A stretch of 64,000 nucleotides of DNA from Phoebastria nigripes (GCA_035582835.1 JAYKAV010000900.1:1072069-1136068); one strand, 5' to 3'; counted from the stretch's first letter, positions 28,301 through 39,797 are shown. Notes: generated by a model not told the origin, from the sequence alone. Numbers and translations are program-made.

Positions 28301-31300
28301 TAGCCCCCTAAATCCAAATTAGGGTGTTCAATTTATTACTCTCCACAAATAAAGGATTATCCTATTCTTTTACACCAGCAGAGTTAAGTCTCATAATGAG
28401 TTTTTATCATGTTAAACCTTCACAAATGTGCTTCTGAGTAATGGCTAGGACAGAGGAAAAGCTGCCTACCCTGCCCCTTACTTAAAGCTCAGAACAAAAA
28501 TCCTTTTTCATCAACCTGTGGCTCAGATGAAAAATACTGTAAATTGTAGTTGTTCTGCCATGACATCAGGAGCTAATATAAATTCATCAGATACTATCCT
28601 GGCAACTGCTTGTCACAAAAGGCTTCCTTTAGCACAGAAGCCAAATCCAACCTGGCAAGTACAATTCCAGTCCTCAATATATTAAATTCATTTTATGCCA
28701 GAAATCACACAGAGTTAATAATCAGGCACAGTGCTCTACATGATTGCTGTATGATCACCATGGAATGAATAACTGAACAAATGGAGAAAGGTGGAATACA
28801 GTGGTTACTGGTACCTGTAGACCTGCTTCCTCAGTAACAGTGTTCAGATGAAGCAAACCCCTCACCACTAAAACAAGGTTTATCACTTTAACACAGTTCC
28901 TGTTGGCATGCACCCCTCTCCATCACCTTGGTCATCTCCCTTCCCAACCTTTGGCTCAAGAGGTTACCCGATCAGGTTTACTTCACTTGAATTTTACCAG
29001 ACCAGTTCTCCTATTACAAGGCCAAAAAAAACTTAGGAGCAACAGATTTTCAGAACTGGGCAGGCCTTTATTAACTATATTTTGGTCTTAAATTATTATC
29101 TGTAGGCACTATAAGATGCATTACCACCATGCACAAGGAAGACTATCACCAATCTGCTAGGATAATAAAGACTAACATAATCCTGGTATTGGAAAGGTGC
29201 CTGAAAAAAACCCCACAAGTACAGGCATTGCATCATGAATTTCGGAAAATTTCCTTCATGTGTAGTCTGAAGAGAAGATGTATCTTTACAAAAGGCATGT
29301 GGAAACAGCAAGGCCACTGATGAGGGAAGTTAGCCACGTGCCACAGCATGACAGCTACTCAACCTATATGCAGAAAGGTCCTACAAACTGGAGAACAAAG
29401 CTCTTCTCAGACCCCAAAGTATTAAGCCACAGTGACTATGTGGGACTGCCACTCAAAATTAAAAACCACTCTAAGAACAGGATTTTCAAAACTGACAGTA
29501 TTTTTCCTTTTATAAACCAGTATGGCTGCTGCAAAACAACATGCCTACTGCAGGTATTTTCCCACTGAGAATTCACACTGGAAAGGAATGAATCCAATGT
29601 TTCAGCTGAACAAAACCTGATGAAAATAAAGCAGTATTACTTTTTAACCCTTCCCATATCAAAAGCGACCAGAAAGGGCTACCAAAGTAACACCAAGAAG
29701 TTTTTAGAAGCTTCTCTGACTAAACAAAAATTAACCAAAATAAGATCCCAACAGCTTAAACTGCATGACTTTCACAGTACTAGTAAGTGGTAAGCATACC
29801 AGTGGAGCAAAGCCTTCAAAGCATTACAAAAATTGATTTAAGCATTCTGACTTGATGAAGCTAACCCCCAACTCCCACCATGGAAGAACTGGAAAAATCA
29901 AAACAAGAGAGAAAAAAGGTAAAGTCAAAAGTCATCAGAAAGACATTAGACTGCACTTCTGCAGTACCAGAGCTGAAAGCTATACTAGAGATTGTGCAAT
30001 CCTTATATTGCATACTAACGCAATGGACTTGTATATAAGTTTTAGTCTGAAAAGATGGACAGTACTTACTATGCTTTATCAGGCTTCCTGAGCTTAAATA
30101 CTTTATCCTTCAGGAACTACAATTGCTATGCCAACCCAGGTGCCCATGATGAACAGCTGCAGAATAAACTTCCATCATGTTTAATTTCATGCCAAAGAAA
30201 GGGAATAGAAATGTTCTGCAGCATGCAACTCATCTCCCACATGCCCAACTCTAACAGGCATATTGAGTATCTTTACTGTTACATTAATACAATGTAAAGA
30301 TACCCCAGTTTCAGTATCACACAGAAATATGGTTTAATTTGGTCACCATGGAGACTTGATATCTGTGGTATACTGCTGTTAAAATAAAATAGTAATAGCA
30401 TCCTATCACCAACAAGCATAGGATCAACAGTTGGGCCCCCAGTCTTATTTTTGCAGGTGGACAGCTTCAGGGCTTAGAAGAGACTACTGGTTCCATTTCA
30501 GAATTGTTTCAATCAGGGGCATCTACTGAAGCTACAGCAGACATGGGAAACATGAAGACTAGCTAATTATTTTCAACACAAGACAGTTGTTATATCAGAC
30601 AATTTTACCAACAGCCACAAAGGAACTGTCTACAGACTGCAACGTGGTTAAAATACTATAGCCATGTGTGAAAACAAGTCAGAATTAACAAGGCACTCAT
30701 TACAACAAGATCTAAGGAATATCATGTAGTTACCATCTTGAGCCTACCATATCTCCTAAGCTAGCTGTCTACTCGGCTTCTTACTCACAATGTTACCTGT
30801 AACACACTGTACACATCACAGATAAAACACACTGGTTCTATCTACAATATAAGTGAGGGTAACCCATAATAGGGTCTCAATGCAGGACAGCTGTAAAATA
30901 ACTCTAATCATATTGGCTTGGTAGAAAGCCAAGAGCCAAGTGAGCCAAGCACCATTGCCTGCTGTATTCTGAAGCAGATTAATTCAGGAACAGAAAGGGT
31001 AAGCTACAACATGGATGGAATTATACAGCAAGTTAACAGTATTTGGGTATTTTATAAAATGTGTAATTTACACAAGACCATAATCAGTTCAATTTCTGGT
31101 TCACTTTCTTTATAAGCAGTGGTACTCTGCAGCTGTGGCTTCATAAAATTATAGCTAATCACACTACTCCCTAAAACAGAGCTATTACTGGGTTTAAAAA
31201 AAAAACAAACAAAAAGCCTCTGATACACAGGCTGGTACTAATTACGTCTGGAAACACTGACAGATCTGACTGGAGGCTCATCATTCAGCAAGGTGTGACC

Positions 31301-34300
31301 TACAAAAGCGCAAGAAAATGCTAAAAAATATGCTGTAACTTGAAACAATATGATTGTTTAAACATACTTGTTTTCAAAACAGTTTATTTTTAGTGGTTAC
31401 TATGTAATTCAGTTCTCTCTCTCGTACATGTCTTTTATTTCTCTTTGAGTAACTGCTAACCCCCCCCCCCCATTTCTCAAGGAAGGGCTCCACTATGCCT
31501 CACCAACTTGGTAGATATATTGCTCTGATAGCGTACCACAAGGAAAGGAAAGGAATTTGCTAGGTTTTGCATTTAATTCCTGCAACTCAGCACCGCAAAA
31601 AAAGCAACTATGAAACATATTTCTAGAATGCTTTGGGTATAGTCTGACTTTGGTCAAGACCGTATTAGAACTCAATCCTTAATAAGAAGTGTAAAAGCTT
31701 ATCAAAATCCTGTAAGAAGTATTTTGTAAATAGTGCCCACTTATGAATTTGAGTTTGGACATAAAGGCCTTCAGATTTCTCTGACTTATGAACAGTTCAG
31801 ACACACAACTGCACTGAACACATGCCACTGTTCAATTATAAAATTGCAACAAACTAGTAAGTTGAACTAAGAAATTACATTACAAGAAAACATAGCACAT
31901 TAGCCATGTGAATTACAACCAACTAGGTCAGTTACATCCATCATGCCTTTCTTCCTTCAAATGTTAAGAGACAATTAATTGTCTTAGCACCAGATTTGTT
32001 CTGAATGAGAATCCAGGTTGCATCCTCAACCTCTGTGAAGGAAAAAACAAAAACAAACAAAAAACCCAAGAAAATTAAGCCTGTTAGGCTTCTTTGTTCC
32101 ATTGTTCTCAACTTCACCTTCTCAAGTCAATTGCTTTAATTCCAACAGCAAACAAGTATAATTTTATGCTACAGACTGCTAAAAAAAAAATAAATCAGTT
32201 GACGAGATGTAATTCTATTTTTAACTTTCTGGGTTGTAAGGGAAATATCCAAAGTTTCATTTGCTAATAAAAATCTGGCACAAGGGAATGTGACTCACAT
32301 TAAAAGGAGAGCAAGCTACTTTGCTTGAAGGCTACATTGTTTGTTCATGATCTGTTGCTATCTGATAGATGGTTATGAAATTCAGTTGCTAGGGTCAGAC
32401 CGTGCTTACAACTAGACTGTGTTTTCATTAGCAACTGTGGCATTTTCTTTGAGAATTACACCTCATAGAAAGTATTAGCTTTGTTGTTATGAGGCAATGT
32501 GAATTATTTACCATTGTTTCAGTTCCTCCTTGAGAGGAGAGACCAACACATACTGGATGCTGCTGGAAAAAGGAAGAGAAGAAAAATGCAACTAGTCCAG
32601 ACACAACAGGGATATTTACAAGAAGTCTAGGCCAGCTTCTCTTGCCTGCAAGACAGATCAATGTACCACTGAATGCAGCCAAGACTGTGTATTTTAGATG
32701 TCCAACAAACCCTAAGAGCAGTATATAAGGACACCATCCTATGCTGTCTACAATCTGTGCCAAACCGTAACACTTAAAAGGCAACTCAGGCGTTACGGCA
32801 CCTGAGGCTCTCACAAATTTACAGCTATGTACGCAGGAAGGCTGTTTTGTTCCACAAGTTTTTTCCAGACACATTTAAGTTCTCCGGTAGTTTTTCCAGT
32901 GATCTCTACACAAGCTTGTGACAGCTTTTACTGGTTTCAACCTGCGAGATTATTTACAACAATACATAAGTATCTTGAGCTGCTTTTGGATTTTTTCCCC
33001 TATTCTAATCAATAGAGTGCTGTGTGACAACTACCTGTCATACCGTTGACCCACAGTACCTGAAAAACAGATAGTATGTCAACAATAACCGAAGATTGTC
33101 CTTTACACCTGGCAAAATGACAAATTCCTACTGGAAGTTCCAATAAGAGTAAAATCACCCATTACTTCACCACAGCTACCATTTTATGTTTTTCCTGCTT
33201 GCCACATTTCAGGTAGGAATTCATAACAAGGCAAGATGGGTTTATAAATATTGTAGCAAAGTCTAAATCATTTCTCAGTTACATACGAAAGCCTCTTCAG
33301 GTGACATCAGTTGCAGGAAGTTCATACTTGCAAAAACTCTCCTCTCAGTCTACACATAATGAAAAACTCAATCTCTTGTAGAACTGTACTTTAGTTCATA
33401 TCACAGAATCTTGAGTTAGCATGACATTGCAAATGGTAAAATCCTCTGTACAAATTGCTCTGTACTGAGCAATTAAATATCAAGTGTCAGAGCAGTCTTT
33501 GCTGACAAAGATATATCTAGATAAAAATCACTTTTATACAGTGCTGAGTAGCATCTTCTGTAATTTTCATCTCACTGACTTCAAAACTGAAAAAATTAAT
33601 TTTATCTTCAGTTTGAGTGAACAGTCTTCCTACTAAACATCAGCTTTTAGTGTTTTAAGACTGTTTCAGAACTGTTAACTTAAATAAAAAAAGTGTGGAT
33701 ATGTATAAGTACAGAACAAGTATGTTAAGATATCCATTTGAACAAATTGGATTCAATCACTCACTAGTTGTAGGTAAGAAAGCTGCCTCTCCCTCCAAGA
33801 AACAGTTTACACTTTGAAGTTTAACTACTACAACTACAACCTTCCAGTACAAGAATAAAACTTTTAAATTGACAATTCACACCCAACAATTAAGACTGCA
33901 AGTATCCTACATCCACAGAACAATGCTTTGGTTATATCTACTGATTACTCAATCAGTTCAAGAACCCTAAACAGCTTTTGTTAGTATTTTTAAACCACGT
34001 ATTCCCTTCTCCCACAGCCTCACTCCTCTGTAGAATGGAATTTATTAAGAACTCCATTCCAAATGCAACAAGCCATCTTGACTGCCATGAGTCAGCACAA
34101 ATTGTACTGCTAGATAATACACAGAAATCTCAACATTTTGACTTCAAAACTGAACGCCTTGCCCAAATGCAGTTTTAGAATGCCTTACTTTTAAAAACAG
34201 AGGTTTGGGAGCCAAAATCACCCTCACAGGTGTCAATTTTTTTACTAACATTGAACTTGCATCTTAAAACTCTATTGTGGCACTAGTCCTTTTTCTTGAT

Positions 34301-35652
34301 TCTGACAAGAGTACTCAAAAAGCATCCTTAACAATCATCTTAACAGTTCCTCAAGACCATCACCACAACAGGAGATGCCTACTTAGAAAGTAAACAAACC
34401 GTCAGCTTCTGTTAAGTCACCAGTTGTACCCAGTGTTAACTCTGCAAACATACCTGGCTCAGTCTCTGTTTTCGGTGTTACTTTTTCCTCTCTTGAAATG
34501 CTCATTTCTGTCATTTGCTGCGTTACAGGCAAAGCGGCAACAGGCACATTTCTGTTTAAGTACAGTGAAACACATAATTTACATTAGTTTTGCATTCATA
34601 ATAAAAGCTTAAACTGTCCAGACCCATTAATAAACTACCTGTTCAATTACTACTGATACACTTTCTGACCTCTGCTTCTACTATCTTCAAAACACACTTT
34701 TTACTCTATTTTAGTTTCCCTAGAAGAAAACAGGCAAACCTGTAGCAAGTATTTCTCCAGATAAATCAAAAACATCCTTTTAAATCTATCAGTCCAACAC
34801 CAAATATTTTAATCAGTTCTCATTTACACAGATCCATAAAGCACCGTCGGGTAGACTGTCCCTTTTTCCTCTGCAAAAACTCACTGCAATAGGGCAGGAT
34901 TGCTGCAGGCCTTCAACTTGCTGCACACACACAGCTCATTCAAACCTCAAAGTAATACCTTCATTTTACCTTGATTTTTCAGATGTGCTGCCAGCAGCAC
35001 CTTCACAGTTGTTTAAGCTAGTGTCTGCTCTCTGTACAGATGCAGAGTCTGAGGTAGGACTGTTTGAACCACTGGCTGTTCCTATATAACAAGAATTTGA
35101 CAAGTTAGTTATGAACAAATTGTAGAATATGTTAGTCAAATAGTCTCGTATACAGCTATGAACTGTCTGCATACAAACTTCACTGCTACCACATATTACT
35201 TTTTTACTTAAAGACAGGCTATACTGTTAACAACCAAAATACAGAGATTGTACAAGCATATGCTAACAGAGGAGGCTAAGCGGGAAAGCAAGTTATGGCT
35301 GAATGCCAAGCGGACCAGAACACATTACACAGAAATGTATTTTTATCTTTACTGTGATTTAAAGTGGTATCCTCTTTGATATTCATTTTTTTAGTACACA
35401 GCTTTCAGAAGTTCTCCTGAGAAATGTTTTGGGATTCCTCGTCATCCTTCATATGTTTTATTTTAAGAGAAGTGAAAACAAAAAAAACCACACACCCTTA
35501 CCCATTGGGCTGATTCTACCACTATTCTGCTGTCGCTGAAGATGCTCTTTGTAGCAAACAGAACACATCCCATTTGTCCTAGGATTTCCATAAAATCCAC
35601 ATCCTGTACTACACAGCATGGGCCCTGGGGTCTGGTTTGTCTCCTGAGTCAT
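25162..35652 (-). CDS. ZFAND5: ZFAND5 (ZNF216), A20/AN1 zinc-finger ubiquitin-binding protein; five coding exons
   Basis: The joined coding exons (35652-35502, 35081-34970, 34551-34454, 25667-25542, 25310-25162) give 636 nt, that is 211 residues plus TAA. The A20 finger shows Cys14, Cys18, Cys30 and Cys33 (CX3CX11CX2C). The AN1 finger shows Cys152, Cys155, Cys166, Cys168, Cys173, His176, His182 and Cys184. Between them is a linker rich in Ser, Thr, Pro and Gln, and the protein ends in AEKIQRI. Known family role: the A20 finger binds ubiquitin, and the protein links ubiquitinated substrates to the proteasome and stimulates proteasomal degradation. It is induced in muscle atrophy and has been tied to NF-kB signalling and osteoclast differentiation. 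It is expected to be cytosolic; no signal peptide or membrane segment is seen. The start is the ATG at 35652-35650, seven bases after the acceptor; an earlier in-frame ATG is intronic. The human protein is 213 residues. The paralogue ZFAND6 is less likely because the match to ZFAND5 is nearly continuous. Confidence 0.95.
25542..25667 (-). CDS. ZFAND5: ZFAND5 coding exon 4: linker end and first half of AN1 finger
   Basis: This 126-nt exon lies between the acceptor ctttaacag (AG at 25669-25668) and the donor gtatga (from 25541). It codes for [17 protein letters not shown], an acidic/Pro segment, then [18 protein letters not shown], which contains AN1 ligands Cys152 and Cys155. The AN1 finger is split by the intron just after Thr162, within codon 163 (Gly). 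The exon is phase 1 at both ends. Confidence 0.95.
25668..34453 (-). other. ZFAND5 intron between coding exons 3 and 4 (about 8.8 kb)
   Basis: The intron is bounded by the donor gtatgt and the acceptor ctttaacag. Inside it are AT-rich DNA, a run of twelve C at 31460-31471, short A runs and short open frames on both strands with no recognised family. No retrogene, RNA gene or identifiable transposon was seen. A near match to an RFX X-box (gtcaccatggagac, 30342-30355) is noted but not supported further. Confidence 0.7.
34454..34551 (-). CDS. ZFAND5: ZFAND5 coding exon 3: linker
   Basis: This 98-nt exon runs from the acceptor cttaaacag (AG at 34553-34552) to the donor gtatgt (from 34453). It codes for [20 protein letters not shown], then [12 protein letters not shown]. 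The acidic tail is two residues shorter than in the human protein as I remember it, which accounts for 211 rather than 213 residues. No domain lies here; this is the flexible segment between the A20 and AN1 fingers. Confidence 0.92.
34970..35081 (-). CDS. ZFAND5: ZFAND5 coding exon 2: Ser-rich linker
   Basis: This 112-nt exon lies between the acceptor gttatatag (AG at 35083-35082) and the donor gtaaaa (from 34969). It codes for [19 protein letters not shown], then [17 protein letters not shown], and two bases of the next Arg codon. The Ser/Thr-rich composition is typical of the ZFAND5 linker, which probably carries phosphorylation sites. Confidence 0.93.
35502..35652 (-). CDS. ZFAND5: ZFAND5 coding exon 1: start codon and A20 finger
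   Basis: The exon begins at 35659 after the acceptor tttacag, with a seven-base 5' UTR part before ATG (35652-35650). The gag before ATG gives a purine at -3. It codes for [20 protein letters not shown] and runs on through [17 protein letters not shown] to SPM, holding the whole A20 finger. The donor is gtaagg from 35501, leaving one base of the Gly codon. The human form begins MAQET, so residue 2 differs. Confidence 0.95.
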
Positions 35653-35659
35653 CTCGATG

Positions 35660-37664
35660 CTGTAAATAAAACCAAGAACTACATTAGGAGCTGGCATGTC
35701 ACCAAAATCAATTACAGGGTTGTAGAATTAAAGTATGTTTGCTCACCCTGCCCCCCAAAAGTGATATCAGCATTCTTAAAGAGGGTTATATGGATGTTAA
35801 TATACCATTCAATACTGCAATTGTATTGCTAAGTAACATCATTATGAACCTTTAAGAGAAGAAAAAGTGTCATCACACTAATACTGAGAAATAATGTTCT
35901 TGTTGGGCACTGAGCTGCATGTGCAGGTTATGACCAAATTCAATTTGACAGCCAAAAAAGCCCTTTATTACCAACCTCTGAGCACTAACAGGGATACACA
36001 GCATAAGCAAGACCAAGTTCATATCTACTAAACAGTTCTGGCAAATAACATAGCTTATTTTTATCCCCACTCCAGCAGAAGAGCCCCACTTTTTCAGTAA
36101 TGTTGATCTTGCATCATTTTGATGCTAATTCCACTATTAGCAGTTCCTACTCTCACGATATATTTGTCAAACAGAACAATAAAAATCCCTGAAGTATTGA
36201 CAGCAGCCATTTAAAGTCTGTATTCCTATCTTTAGAAGGAGTTTCCAAAACAAGGCCGTGGACACATTGTGTACGAAACCCGATACTGAGTACTAACTGG
36301 CAACAACGTGTACAAAAGGCCCTTCAACTGAGAATCTAAACAGCATTTCTGAAATAAGTTTAGATCGGGTTTTACTCTTCCAAGAGAAATAAAATTAACA
36401 ACTTTAAACCCTTGAATATGTTCTACTACACAGCCTACACATTTGGAAGAAAAAAAAAAAAAAAAAGCTAGTTAAATCCTTTGTCTTAGTAAAGTTATAG
36501 CAAGACTTCTGAGCCTCCCAAAGGCAGACAATGCTAACTCTCTGCCACGAACTGCGTAAGTTAGGAATAAAAATACTTCACCTTCACTGCTCGTTAACCT
36601 CTGCAAAGCAAGGTTAGTAGAAAAACTGAACAGCAACCAAATCCTCGATTCCCAAGGGCAATAAAACTGGAACACAGTAATCAAGCAATCTGCTACAAAT
36701 TGAGGACACATAAGAATATTGCACTTGTCCTCTCAAAATTTAAACTTAGTAGAAGCACTGTACGTGGCACCTGGAGACATTTTAGTGTAACCTCTAGCTT
36801 GCTGTCTTCCTATTCAGGAACAGTCACTGTAAGAGATATTTGACTGCTGATGCTGGTGGGAAATCAAAAAAGCCGAAAGCGAATTCATTACAGCGTATAG
36901 AGAAACACTTCTTTTAATTAAGAAATCCCACACTGCAAGTAGTAAACTTATGTTCCACTAGTATGACAGCTGCCTTTGTCTAGTTAAACTAAACTTCTGG
37001 GATCAAACTAAACCAAGAGCAGGCGAAAGTAAACAAGCAAAATTAGTCTGCTTGTTGCCTGCTGCCACCTCATTTTCCAGGTATAAATAGTTGTATTATT
37101 TACGCCTTTATAATACCTTCCAAGTATAAACAGTTTCCTTTCAGGACTACAAAACAGCTTCACACTTANTCCGATACAGTTTTACAGCCACACACACCAG
37201 CCAAGAGAGTCAGAAGAAACCGTGACCCACCTAGAGAAATCTAAAAAATCTTGTTATCTATATTGTAGGCTTGTGCCTATATAATACAAGTAACGACCGT
37301 ACTTCTGCCCTTTTATCAAGCAGGAGAGCTCAAAGCGCTATCAAACACGCCGCCACCACCAACCTCCGTTGACTTGCTCCACTTCCAAATTAGCGTGCTG
37401 CAAGCGTTTCGCCACTTGCTAAATCCAGCTTTAGGTGGTAATGCTGGTATTAACCTACTACAAACCGGAGTCTCCGCAGCTCCTTTGTCAGCACATTCTC
37501 CCACCGCTTGAAGTGCATGCCCCTAACTGACAGGTCAAACCGTTGTTCCCCAGCGCTGAGGCAGCAGCCGCGCTTTCCCAGGCGCCGGAAGGTGCCCCGG
37601 CTGTCACCCGCGTTTCTTCGGAAAGCGCCCACCGCCAGCAGGAACCCCGCTGCNGCGCACTCAC
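35660..37664 (-). other. ZFAND5 5' intron
   Basis: This is non-coding DNA between the acceptor before coding exon 1 (AG at 35661-35660) and the nearest candidate 5' UTR donor (gtgagt from 37664). It is AT-rich until about 37.3 kb and then rises into the CpG island. It contains an 18-base A run near 36450. No other gene was seen. Confidence 0.7.
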
Positions 37665-37874
37665 CCCGGCTGCCCCTGGCTACTGCAGCTCTCCCCCTCG
37701 GCGTACCGGCAGGCAGTTAAACCTTTCTTCGCCGGCCCGGCCCGCTTCCCCGGAGGGGCAGCCCCCCGCAGCCGGGCAGGCCCGCCCGCCGCGCCGGGTC
37801 ACGTGGGCGAGCGCCTGCGCTTCCGCCTGTCAGACGGCTGCGACGTGACGGGCGCGCGGGGCCGGGGCGCTCCG
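37665..37874 (-). other. ZFAND5: Candidate alternative non-coding first exon of ZFAND5
   Basis: A TATA box on the minus strand (37904-37897) predicts a start near 37874. The next good donor, ccgggg/gtgagtgc, ends an exon at 37665, giving about 210 nt of 5' UTR. This exon would splice to 35659. Mammalian ZFAND5 is known to have several 5' UTR variants, which fits, but this particular exon is inferred from signals only. Confidence 0.45.
37798..37805. promoter_or_regulatory. E-box / CLEAR-like site GTCACGTG
   Basis: GTCACGTG followed by GG fits sites bound by USF, MITF or TFEB-family factors. It lies about 70-75 bases downstream of the start predicted from the minus-strand TATA box. It is a motif match only. 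Confidence 0.35.
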
Positions 37875-37896
37875 CCGCCCCTCTGAAATCAGCGCC

Positions 37897-37904
37897 TATT
37901 TATA
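37897..37904 (-). promoter_or_regulatory. TATA box inside the CpG island
   Basis: On the minus strand the sequence reads gagaTATAAATAggcg, a near-ideal TATA box with GC-rich flanks. It stands alone as AT-rich sequence in the island, and a candidate donor lies about 230 bases downstream. Confidence 0.6.
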
Positions 37905-38848
37905 TCTCCCGCGGGCTGCCGGCTCCTGCGCGACCCACCCAGCCCCGGCGGCCCGCCGCACGCCCGTGCCAGGAGGAGGCGGCGGCGAAACCCCATTACC
38001 CTTCCCTTCCGGGGGGAGCGGGGCGCGCGGACGTCGACATTCAATCACGAAAACGCAGCATCACCAGCCCCGTCACCGCCAACAGCCATCTTCGCCGCCA
38101 GCGCGCAGCACGGGCGGAGGACGGCTGGGTGCGCCCGGGGGCCTAGCGGGCGGCCGCCGTTTCACCCCACACCCTTGGGGGTGGGCGGTGAAACGCAGCC
38201 ATTCCCCTTCGGCGGGTGGGAAAAAAAAGGATAATGAAAAAAGGCCTCGTTCTACCACCGACAGGAGCAGGTCTTACCCTCAGGGATGCTCCTGCTCAGC
38301 CCTGGGACCTCCCGACCCAAAAAGGGGCCCTTCTCTTCAGCGTCTTAACTCCAACAGCAACTCGCGCCGCTCATCCCCGCCGTTACCAGCGAAACTCGGA
38401 GGGGAGCGTAAATCCCGTCAGCGACCCAGGTCCCGCACCTAAGCCGCCCGTCCGCCCCCCAGGCGACGGCCGGGCCGTCCCAGCAGCGGCGAGCACAGCC
38501 CAGCTGCCTCCCGCAGGCCCCGCCGCTCCCCGCCGGGCGACCCCGCGTTTTAGGGTAACGACGGAAATAAAGACCCCAACGTGCACTGACATCAACCGTA
38601 AAACCCGGGAACTGCGTCAGCGGTGGGCTTGCCGACCTGAACACTTATTTACCTCAACATCCTCCTCTCGAAGAGGGACCACAATTAAACACGAGAAACA
38701 CAGAAACAAAACCACAGGGGGGTTCACCGGGGCTGCTCGGGGCGCCCGCCCCCGCACGGCCGCGCTCGGGGGAAGCGGGGCGGAGGGGTCGACACGGAGA
38801 AGGCAGACCGACACCGGGCGCTTCCGAGAAGGGTGAAGCCCGGCTGGG

Positions 38849-39054
38849 TGAGTCAGACAAAAGGGGAGCCGCTGCCAAGCGCCCGCAGCGCGGTACGTCT
38901 TAATTGCCCCCCTCGCCCTCCTCCCCGCTGCCTCCGCCGAGGACACCGGAACACAAAAGACCCGGAGGCCGCCGGGCTGAGGAGCAGCGACGGCGGCCGG
39001 GGGTGCCCAGCCGGGGCGGCGGGGCCGGGCCGCTCCTCGCAAACCCCTGAGTCA
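38849..39054. promoter_or_regulatory. Two AP-1 sites TGAGTCA in the 5' intron/island
   Basis: Exact TGAGTCA heptamers are at 38849-38855 and 39048-39054, about 200 bases apart, both downstream of the main exon 1 donor in the minus sense. AP-1 binding would fit the known stress and cytokine inducibility of ZFAND5, but occupancy is inferred. Confidence 0.35.
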
Positions 39055-39318
39055 CGCCTGGCCCTCCCGCCGCCAGGCCCGGCGCCGCTGCCGGCCCCCA
39101 CGGCCCCGCCGGCGGCGGCCAGGGAAACCTTATTGTCTTGCCGCCGGCGCTGCCCCGCACCGGCCCGGCCCGCGGCCTCCCTCTGCGCCGGGGGCCGGGC
39201 GGGAGGAGGCCGCCGAGAGAGGCGGAGGGCGGCGCGGCCGCCCGCGGGGAGGCCGGGGCACCCCGCGCCGCCGTGAGGACCTTGGGGAGCCCAGCCCAGC
39301 CCACCGCCCCCCACTTAC

Positions 39319-39500
39319 CTGTTTCGGGCGGGGGCCAGAAACCCCGCGGCAGATGTCGGAGAAGGCGCCGCGGGTGGCTCCGGGCGGCCGCCGGGAGAGC
39401 GGAGGGCGGGGGGGCGCGGAGCTGGCGGCACCGCCGCCGCCGCTTCCCTCCTTTGTTCCCGCAGCAGCAGCGGCGGCCGTGTCGGCGGCGGCGCGAGGCG
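39319..39500 (-). other. ZFAND5: Candidate non-coding exon 1 of ZFAND5
   Basis: A strong minus-strand donor (gaaacag followed by gtaagtg, GT at 39318-39317) ends a GC-rich segment at 39319. The segment reads as a typical 5' UTR with GCC and GCG runs. Spliced to 35659 it would put the ATG seven bases into the next exon. The 5' edge is not determined; 39500 is a guess within the GC-rich core. Confidence 0.55.
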
Positions 39501-39575
39501 AGACGCGCCGTGCGCGGGGGGCGGGCGGCGGGAAGGCGCAGGAGGGAGGGAGGGAGGGAAGGAGGCGGGGAGGGG
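39500..39575 (+). repeat. G-rich tract with (GGGA)n, quadruplex-prone
   Basis: The tract contains gcggggggcgggcggcggg followed by ggagggagggagggaggg. It has more than four closely spaced G runs on the plus strand, which is the template strand for ZFAND5, at or just upstream of the likely start region. Confidence 0.7.
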
Positions 39576-39789
39576 AAAGAAGAGGAGGCGGAGGGAGCCG
39601 TGCCCGCCCTCCGGCTCCGGCTCCGCCTCCTCCCAGCCGCCGCAGGCCGCCGGGGCATGCGCGCTGCCGCCCAGGGGCGGCGAGGAGCGGCGGGGGGGAG
39701 GCGCGCACGAGGCGAGGCGGGCGCGCGCGCGCCGCCTGCCCGTGGTGCCGCCGCCGCCCGCGGGGGCGGGGGAGGACACCGTTCCGGGC

Positions 39790-39797
39790 GACGTCAC
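39790..39797. promoter_or_regulatory. CRE-like site GACGTCAC
   Basis: This is a seven-of-eight match to the CRE palindrome, within CpG-rich DNA about 470 bases upstream (minus sense) of the exon 1 donor. It is a motif match only. Confidence 0.35.

Larger units (their letters stand above)
23660..39500 (-). other. ZFAND5: ZFAND5 transcription unit (gene span)
   Basis: The span runs from 5' UTR exons in the CpG island (the most upstream supported donor ends at 39319) to the poly(A) region near 23660. It contains one or more non-coding first exons, a 5' intron of about 3.7 kb, five coding exons and a 3' UTR of about 1.5 kb. The largest intron, about 8.8 kb, lies between coding exons 3 and 4 (34453-25668). 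All coding junctions use GT/AG and keep the frame. The upstream boundary is approximate because a transcription start in a CpG island cannot be read from sequence alone. Confidence 0.85.

Noticed and set aside
30342..30355. RFX X-box-like gtcaccatggagac in the large intron
   Set aside because: It is one base off in the second half site, and a single match in a long intron has no support.
35458..35501. ZFAND5 reading through into [13 protein letters not shown]
   Set aside because: This is read-through of the donor gtaagg; the A20 exon ends at 35502.
35653..35697. In-frame upstream ATG giving [15 protein letters not shown] before the ZFAND5 start
   Set aside because: It lies across the acceptor at 35660, so it is intronic; the ATG at 35652 matches the family start.
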